Shown in pieces: positions 56,401 to 64,000 of a DNA stretch of 64,000 nt. A model generated the notes under the pieces. That model was not told where the DNA came from. It was given only the letters and a program-made list of their open reading frames with translations, and did no database searches. The DNA comes from Lasiodiplodia sp. COLG20. Lineage: Eukaryota; Ascomycota; Dothideomycetes; Botryosphaeriales; Botryosphaeriaceae. The number at the start of each line of letters is the position of its first letter. Within the stretch, counting starts at the first letter, position 1. The DNA lies in the NCBI GenBank assembly GCA_009801085.1, contig VNWV01000002.1:3720001-3784000 (forward strand), read 5' to 3'. A program made the position numbers and the translations under genes.

Positions 56401-58935
56401 TTAGTTGTGGGATTCGATCCATCGTGGGTTTTGCGGTTTGGGGGCGAATGCGAAGGAGAACGATATCCGTTGAAGCCGGTTCAAACGCCTCTTTTTGACG
56501 GTGAGCTTGGCGGTCAGCAGCCGTGAGCTCAGGCGTGCGGTCGAACATACATGAGCAGCTCCTCTACTAGTTGCCATGCAACGATAATCCTTTGCCACTT
56601 TTGTTCGACCACTGGTAGAGCAACTGGACAGGCCGAGCTGAAATGCTTCTTCCCGTCTTTTGTGCGCCAAAGTAGCCCACTGTCTCTGACCTATGTTGCT
56701 GCCTGGACTCCTTCGCGGGGTTCACCATTTCCCTCTTTCTGTCTAGCAGGGCTCCACGTCTTCGCTTTGACCATCGCCCCCAATCCCCAAACGATCTCAT
56801 GAGGCCTCTCGTGTCTGAACTTGACGGAGAATCTGGTGGAATCACGATATCGTCTCTCTTCGTTTGATGTTTGCCAGTCAGCCACTACAGCGTATTATTT
56901 TACCCTGCTTGCAGATATGCCATAGATCATCTTGCGCATCCCCCCTAGAACTCAATAGATTGTTGTCGCTGAGGAAATATTGCAAGTGCTACTAGATATG
57001 AAAGAATGAGCCACATTGAATCACTTCCAAATTTTCCAATTGGGCAAACCACTTGGTCGGTTTAGAGCCTTACATCGTACTAGATACTTGAATAATGTCA
57101 AACTCCACAAAGACCCCCACAAACAACGACCACGTCCCTCCACCAAACAGTCGAATATCGTCGCATTTCATGGATATCTCTGGATGAGTAGTTAAGGAAC
57201 GCCTCATAACGAGCGCGCCTTATGATAGGAAGTACGTTTGTGATGAATGTCTTTCTCCATTGCACCCCTGGCTTTCGCAACTATAGCATTCAGGCACCTG
57301 CTAACGCGGCGATGAGGACCGTATACACGTCTTACGAGGGTTTCGTGGCCACTTCAGTCTCAAAGCGCAGCATTAGATGGAGTGAGCGTGGGAAGTGACA
57401 CCAATACGCAGCCTTTTGCTTCACCCTTGATGAATATTGAGAGACAGGGGAGATCTCCCATCTCAAGTTGGCGCACCACTTTAGCAATTTCATGCTATTT
57501 TGAGACGTCTACAGCATCCCGTACCATGCCAGAAAGCTTAGATCTCCCCCATGCCCTCGCCACCAGGCTACTGAGAAATGACGAGTGAGACGATAAGACA
57601 TCCCCATAGCTCTTAGACCATTAGCTATCAAAAAGCATATTAATCAAAAGACTTGCATGCTTCCCGCTCACGTCCATCTATCCACTGCGTCTTCCTCATG
57701 TTCCCCGATGTGGTAATATCCTGCGTCGTCCTGCGCTGCGCCATGAATCTGACAACATGGCTCTCATAATCAGTCCAAGGGGTAGGAGGCGTACAGGGTC
57801 GTCAAACCACTCACATGAAGACGAACACACGTCAAGAGAACGGCACAGTCATCTTCAAAACATTCGGCCCCGCTGCGGCCAACGAATGCCGCCCTCTGCT
57901 TGCCGGTGGTGGCAGCCGAACCATACATCCGGTCGCACTTGTAGATACATATTCACAAAGCACACACATCTACGCCAGCACACTCACTTCAACCCTCCGC
58001 TCCAGACAAGCACACCATCGCGCTCTTCACATAGCACGCAGCGCAAAGAAAGAAAGAATCCCACAAGCCACCACAATAGCATCCAAGGGACGAGGCATTC
58101 GCTCCTGCAACTGCAACTGCGCGGCGCAGTCATGTCATATCCACCAATAACCAGTAGAACAAACCATCCAGACAACGCAATTTGCTCAAGGGGGCATACG
58201 CCGCGTAATTCAACAGCGTGAGAAAGAAAAAATGCGAACAGCCGAAGAACCGCAACCTCCGTTCGACCGACGGTGTGCGGTGCAGCTCACGTCAGAAGAA
58301 CAAGTATCACCACACACAGCATGACACGACCATCATTAGACAACGAAGCCGATATGCGAAAAGAAATAAGTTATTATTAGACGTTGTGTGTGTAAGGAGA
58401 AGTGAATAAGGGGGAGGGGGTTAAGGCTAAAGCTAAAATGTGAGGCTACTATCTACTTTGTACATGGGAATCAATCCTGGGAGTATCATCAACACCAGCC
58501 AGACTTCCAAAAAGTTCCAATCCCTGAATTTCAGAGACCGGATTTTTTCCTTTTAAAGTTTCCGCCTGCCCTATGGGCCTGTATCCGAACCAGGCCATTT
58601 TGACGAGAGGGCCGAAAAAAGATTTGAGTTAAAGTACTTTGAGAAAAGAAAAATCGGAAAACCAGTCATCCAACCATCAAAACCATAAGCCTTCGTTTGC
58701 ACCATTGCCTTACGCTGGATATAAAACTAAACTCCCGTGGGAGGCCCCGTTCCTCGAGGACGATTTTCTCTTTCGCATGAACCCATGAAAACCAGAAAAG
58801 AAACCGTGCGATGCCGAGTCGGTGAGACTAGTACTGGGACTAGCTCGGTGACGATACACATTAAGCCTGAAGAGAACCAGCCCTCTTCTTCGATGATACC
58901 ATAGACTTCAAAGGATATAGTCCCCGTACCGGCGC
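50478..58935. other. 8.5-kb gene-free region upstream of medA
   Basis: 50.5-53.4 kb is very GC-rich, with long open frames on several strands at once (the longest 51852..52811 +). These encode Pro/Arg/Ala-rich, domain-free sequence and are probably artefacts of composition. 54.1-54.3 kb is pyrimidine-rich without a following gene. 55-58.9 kb has only short frames. It may contain the medA promoter and a long leader, plus the 3' region of the gene at 58936. A non-coding RNA cannot be excluded by eye. Confidence 0.45.
53311..53338. repeat. CGT/GTC trinucleotide repeat
   Basis: An imperfect run of the CGT triplet, interrupted once by GTA. It is a likely microsatellite. Confidence 0.8.
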
Positions 58936-60849
58936 CTAGAATGCAACACCAACTCCGCTGTGCCTGGTCCGTCCACGTCGTGCCTCTTCATAGTCGAGAT
59001 CGACATACTGGGGCGGCCTCGGAATCCCTTCACCACTCTCAATCTTCTTGTCGTCGAGGCCCTCGACGACAGCGCTCCAACTCTTGCCCTGCCTCTCACG
59101 CATCTCCAATGCAACACCGAAACTCGGCACGCTCAGGTTGCGAGTGTTTACGCGCTCCGGAACCGGCGTGGCAGCGGATACAGTCGTGTCGGGTGTAGAG
59201 CTGCGGGCGTCTGAGTCGTCATCGTCATCCTCGTCCTGATAGATGACGTCGCGGACGGTTGAGATGGTATCAGGCAGAGAAAGCGTGGAGTTGGTAGGAC
59301 AAGTGGCCGTTGTAGAAGCGAGGGATGGCGAGGCATAAGGGCGCGATGAGGTGTCGGAATGAAGAGCGGCAATAGCGGGAGCGTGGTAGAAGTCACTGGC
59401 AGAAGTAGCGGTGACAGAAGAGGCGAAAGAGTTCAGGGTATCGTCTGTGGCGGTGCGGGAGTGGGTGAGCTTCGAGGAGGTGTAAGTGCGGAGCGTGTCA
59501 ACCGAAGCATTGTTCCGGCGGCGCTGCATGAAGGTCGCAAGGCGCGACTTCGGGGTGTTGATGCGGCTGGCGCTGGTCGAAGCGGGTGGGGTGGGAAAGC
59601 GAATAAGGAGGTCGGTTTGAGAGTTGGTGAGCGATGGCATGGCAGGAGAGTCCTCGTTGTCAACAACGGGCGAGGGCGGGATGGAAGGAAGTGGCTTGGT
59701 GGTGAAGGGGACCGAAAGTGCAGAGCCAATGTCCGACAGAGTCTCGGAGCGGACATGCATCTTGAAGTTGGGGGCAAGAGCCGGGACGTGGTGCTGCTTC
59801 GGAGAGTTCGACGCGAGCTTCTTCGCGCGCTGTTCCTCGACAATCGAGTTGAGCTCGCTGATGGCGTCCTCGACACTATCACGTGGCGTCCTGTACGACG
59901 GCCGCTTACGGAGACTGCGGGATGAGCTAATAGGCTCCGTGTTTGACCGCATACGTGGAGAAGAGGGGCCCGAGATTGGAAGAGGTGAGTCGGTGTTGCG
60001 TTCGTAAGAGTAGAGATCGGCGTTGATCGTCTTGGGCCTGTCGGGAATGGGCATGGTGCTGGACCTCTTGACCGCGCGGAGCGGAATGTCGATGGTCCTC
60101 GCGTCGACATCGTAGTCGCCGAAGGAGCCATCAACATAGGATGGGATGGGTTTTCTGGGCACCATGAAGGCGGGTTCCGAGCACATCGAGTCTGTCCTGT
60201 TCCGGACGCGCGCTTGACTAGGGAATGCGACGGCTGACGGTTGCTTGTCCCAGCTGTTCCTCATAAAATCCGGGAGAGGGGATAGTTGCTGCTCGGGCAT
60301 GTAGATGGAGAGCTGCAACGGACGGAAGCTCGGTTTCCTGCGAAGCGTCGGTCCAGGCTGGGTGTCGGCTTGAACCTGGCGGGAAACCGGAGCGGGCATG
60401 GTCATAGGCGGATGCGGGCCGCTGCCGTCTATGTGGCGGAAATCGGTCGGAGCGGAGATCAGTGGCCGACTGCTGTTCTTTGCCTTGGCGGAACGCATGC
60501 TCAAGTAAGGGTAGCCTGGAGTGCGCGACTCTACTTGTCGATTGCCCACCCACTGTCGCATGGACTGACCTGTCGACGGTCGCGGCAGCGGTCTTGCAGA
60601 CTCGAGCATCAGCGGGCGCAGAGAGCGCGGCTGCTCGTCTGTGATGCTCCGTCTTCGTCCATTTCCTTTGGCGAGTCAGCACTGGTACATTGAGATCAGC
60701 AGGCTGCGAGTAAGCTCACCGTGATTAATTTGAAAAGGGTCAACCTCTTCGTCTGCTCGCGAGCCAGATGCACAGCATCCGGCGAAGGGGGATGAGGCCA
60801 GCCATCCGGTAGTAGTACCATCAACCTCGACGGAGTGATGGGCTCCCAT
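58936..60849 (-). CDS. Disordered protein with N-myristoylation/palmitoylation signature, unknown function
   Basis: Two exons, 60720..60849 and 58936..60665, with a 54-bp intron, give 619 residues. The N-terminus MGAHHS fits the N-myristoylation rule (Gly2, Ser6), and a Cys pair follows in FAGCCASG at about residues 25-26, a usual palmitoylation context. Together they predict attachment to a membrane. The rest is Ser/Pro/Thr/Arg-rich and mostly disordered, with many SP and RxxS sites and a short helix (DAISELNSIVEEQRAKKLA). An acidic run, DEDDDDDSD, lies near residue 510, and the conserved-looking C-terminus reads SGVGVAF. It has no enzyme domain. It could be a scaffold or signalling adaptor at the plasma membrane, which is inference. 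Confidence 0.8.
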
Positions 60850-63145
60850 ATTTGGATGAGAAACTAAGAATACATCGCCCGGGCAGCGATGAGAGGGGAA
60901 CAAGACGCGGCAGCCGGTCGCAAAGAAGAAAGGAAAAAAGAACAATAGTTAGAGAAGTAGTAGTAGCGCCCGCACAGCGAGGCTGGCAAGGAAAGAAGAC
61001 AAAAAAGAGAAGGAGCGGGGGAAGGAGAGAGCCGTAGGGTCTCTCGGGCGCAACTAGCAATGCAGCGGGCGAGAAGGTAAAAGTTAGGAAGGGAAAGGAA
61101 GGCGCGGCGGAGCAGGGGCATCGTGGGTTTTTCAAAACGGCAGCTGCGGGACCTTGTGCCTCGACCAAACGATGATGCGAAACAGCGTGCCGGGGCGCAG
61201 GAACAGGCATCGTCCATCGGCGACGGCCCAATGGGCTGCTGGCGGCTGGCGCTGGGCGAGATGAACGAGATGCAAGCAGCCCGGGGCGCTCCAATGACTG
61301 CGGACCACGACGGGCGAGGGCGTGCGTGGAGCGTCTGCGATGGTGTCGAGTTGAGCGCGACGGCGCGCATGATTGGCCCGGAGCCCCTAGCGCCGCAAGT
61401 TTGGCGCCCGGCGCCCCGCTGCAGCCCATCGCCGTCCGCCGCTGCGCCAAGCCGCATCTGTCCTGCGGCACGCTCTAAGAGAAACTCGGCCTCCTCGCCT
61501 GTCTGCCAATCATCCCCAGCGGGTCCGGCCGACGTGCTGCTTCGTCCCAGCGCCTTGGCCCGCGAGAGTCCCCAGCGCGCTCTTCCGTGGCAATCATCCG
61601 CTGGGGAAAGCTTTTGCTTTGCTTAGGGCCTGGCACAAGAGCATCAACTGGCTTTCGCGCCTTCTTTGTGCGCACCCCGCTCCGCTTTTGATGTGCTCCC
61701 GGAGTCCCAACCCGCACTTCCCTCACGTTTCGACTTTCTGCTGATCGCAACAGCGCTCCGCTGGCGCTGCCACAAGACAAACACCGGTCATCGACACGTT
61801 GTCGGCCACCAGCCCTGCGGCCTCGTCCCGCCGGCGAGCGGAAGAGTGAAGCCTACCATGGCCATCCAATGTACCTGCATTAGCCTCGCGGGCCTCTGCT
61901 TGCCGCAACACCATCGTTTCAGACCCTGGAATAATGTTAGCACAGGCCACCGCCGGCGACAACACCACCACCAGCGCGAGCCCTGCTAAGGGCCCGGTCG
62001 GAGAATATGTGAAGATACTCTGGCCGTCGACTGCGAATGAAGTGGTCGCAACTGGCGCAGTCCAACGCAGCGGCTACGTCAATTAGGGTGCCACTGGCTG
62101 GAAGCCTCAAGCCCGAGCCAAAACCAACGTCGTCCATGTCATGTCGCCAACTTTCTCTTGAAAAGCCAAGTCTTGAAAAGCCAAGCCTCTGGCCACCTGC
62201 CTAAGGCATAGGGACGCCGCCTACTGCGACTGCTGTGCCACAGGTGCTGAGAGCAGTAGTGTGGCAGCCATGCTATCCGCGCAATTTGCTGCCGCACCCG
62301 CAAATAGAAGCGCGCGTAGCAGTCAGTCGGAGCTCGCGCCACATCGCGCTCACACCTGCCCTTTTTTCCGTGATGCAGAAGCGCCGCTTGCCCGCATGTG
62401 ATGCGCTGCACGTCCGGAGATCATCCGTGCCTTTTCTCGACTGCCGCTCGCGCAGCTATATTACGTGCAGCTCCTCTCTGCTATAGCTTTACATATGGTG
62501 TAAATATAGAAACGACCGGTCACGGTGATTTCATTTGCGCCCACCAAAATTTTGCCCAGGGCGCGTTTCGTCTCTCGTGAACGAGGTGCAATCATTGAAC
62601 CTTGATCCCTGTGAACATGCTCTTGCCTGCGGCGGCTCGGAGGAGCTAAGATCTCGTCCACAAATTCGTAACTCTGCTCTACGCGCCTCTTTCAGTCAAA
62701 CTTCGTTTTAGGTTGATGGCGTGCTCCCTAGCATTCCCCAGTTTGAATTGAAAAGCCTACGACATCGCGTGACCCATCCGTTGCGTCGGGACACCCTTCG
62801 GAACTGTACTAATCACAGACGCACAAGTCGCTTGAGCAAAAACAGGTACGAGATGCTTCACAACTACGACATCTAACGCGCATAATCAACAAAGGGCTCA
62901 CGACCTTGTCTTAGCTTTCAACAGTGTGATGTAGCGTCAGACACGGCGGCTTCCGAGGAACACAGTTCGAATGCTTCAAGGATATCGGCAATGTCTTCCT
63001 GTGCCAACGCCAACGCTATGCCCTGAACCCATGGCGAATCCGCTCCATCGTGGCCGAATGACGCACGTCACTCCGCCGTCCGTTAGTATTGCGCCGAATG
63101 TTACAGAAAACCCAAATTCCATAAGCCAGATTCCAAATTGCGTGC
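60850..63145. other. Intergenic, 2.3 kb
   Basis: It holds the promoter of the gene at 58936..60849 and the 3' flank of the gene beyond 63146. Long frames around 60820-61630 on both strands are compositional. No gene is seen. Confidence 0.45.
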
Positions 63146-64000
63146 CTAATCGTCCCTTGTGCTCCAGATGCTGCGTTCCTCCCGGAAGCTGCCGTAGTGC
63201 GGGCTGGGCAGGGCCTCGCGGTCATCGTTGAGATGGCGAGTCTGCCATTGCGTTGCCTCGTCCGACTCGAGACGCACCTCATCGTTCCTGGCGCCCGATT
63301 CCTCATCCTCGTCGAGGGTGAATGGCGCATCCAAATTATGCTCTCTCTCCGGCTGGTGCGGCTGAGGTTCATCAGGATTGAAGCCTTCTCGAACCTCTTC
63401 TTCCTGCCCGTCATTCGGGTATGTGCGCCTAAGTCGCGTTAGCTCTACGTGCTTCACAAGCCTAGCGAATATACTCACACAAAGTGCTTCGGCTCGGCTT
63501 CGTTCCATCCGGGACCGCCTTCTTTGCGGGCTCTCACGCGCTCCACTTCTTCCGCTTCGTGGTCCTCTACAACCAGGTCCACGAGTTGGCTTCGCCCAGA
63601 CCTAGATGACCCCACAGAAACTGCGGATGATGACGTGTCCTGTCGTCGCAGTTTGCCTGCGCGTGACTTGGAGCTCGACGACTGGCCTGTAGCGTTGCTA
63701 GCAGTACTGCCGCGGTGCTTTCCTTTAACAACTTTATCCTGAAGGTCCTGGATCTGGCTCTTGCGGCGCCGTTTGTTCTCTTTCGTTGGTTGAATGAGAT
63801 TACGGTTAGTGGACGCGGTGATCATCTTCGGCGTATAGTACAATCTGTCTTCACGCGACGCGTAGTGTGCCGGTATGACCGGGTACTATGCAATGTTAGC
63901 ACGAAAGAAGAGTGCAGGGACTTACACCTGGGATGCCAGGTCGAGATAAGGCATCAATACGGTTGCACCGAAGTGCGCACGAGCGTATGAGCAGGCGGTG
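63146..64000 (-). CDS. 3' part of an unidentified gene, 5' end outside window
   Basis: Three exon pieces, 63928..>64000, 63479..63885 and 63146..63428, give about 253 residues. The intron at 63429..63478 is 50 bp. The one at 63886..63927 is only 42 bp, and its donor could also be placed two bases away (GTAAGT). The visible protein begins YARAHFGATVLMPYLDLASQ, a stretch hydrophobic enough to be the end of a membrane or globular domain. It continues with SREDRLYYTPK, a basic patch NKRRRKSQIQDLQDK, a Ser-rich part, and an acidic, Glu/Asp-rich tail ending SIWSTRDD. This looks like the hydrophilic C-terminal tail of a larger protein. I do not recognise the family. Confidence 0.65.

Noticed and set aside
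56400..56430. GATTCGATCC, resembling a tRNA B box
   Set aside because: No A box, acceptor stem or anticodon arm can be built around it on either strand.
1..64000. CRISPR arrays, operons and ribosome binding sites
   Set aside because: The sequence is eukaryotic, and no regularly spaced repeats were seen.

Overview
The window is nuclear DNA of a filamentous ascomycete (Pezizomycotina). The evidence is short GT-AG introns, mostly 47-60 bp with a few of 80-250 bp and one GC-AG; several Zn2Cys6/fungal_trans regulators; a fungal alpha-aminoadipate reductase; a Medusa-type developmental regulator; and decayed repeats that differ by transitions only. Dothideomycetes is a reasonable guess but is not proven. 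All gene models are hand-spliced: each junction was chosen by consensus, phase and continuity of known protein motifs.

Layout. 0-6.1 kb (minus): 5' part of a GH31 protein that resembles alpha-1,4-glucan lyases, then LYS2. 6.7-8.5 kb (+): a type II membrane protein, divergent from LYS2. 8.7-11 kb: a truncated recombinase-like ORF between imperfect direct repeats, a small secreted cysteine-rich protein and a gene relic. 12.3-16.7 kb: two fungal_trans regulators tail to tail, one without a visible zinc cluster. 17.2-29.4 kb: secreted DUF1593 protein, D-xylose reductase, a nine-exon Zn2Cys6 regulator, a polyol dehydrogenase of the L-arabinitol/sorbitol type, and a dihydroxyacetone-synthase-like transketolase. 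29.5-39.3 kb: gene-poor, with a 25-bp inverted repeat, a RIP-like relic, tRNA-Lys(CUU), an oleate delta-12 desaturase and a Copia-like reverse transcriptase relic. 39.4-45.2 kb: housekeeping genes (LOG family, CLPTM1 family, EMC7, GFA/CENP-V domain). 48-50.5 kb: a MedA homologue with more than 8 kb of gene-free DNA upstream. 58.9-60.8 kb: a disordered protein with a predicted myristoylation signal. 63.1-64 kb: 3' part of an unidentified gene.

How the genes may work together. Xylose reductase, a polyol dehydrogenase and a ketose-5-phosphate-using transketolase are consecutive enzyme steps or near-steps of pentose use. Here they lie within about 10 kb around a pathway-type regulator, and two of them share a 584-bp divergent promoter. 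Pentose pathway genes are usually described as scattered in filamentous fungi, so this is the most interesting arrangement in the window. The glucan-lyase-like gene is the second, because that enzyme type is known from few organisms.
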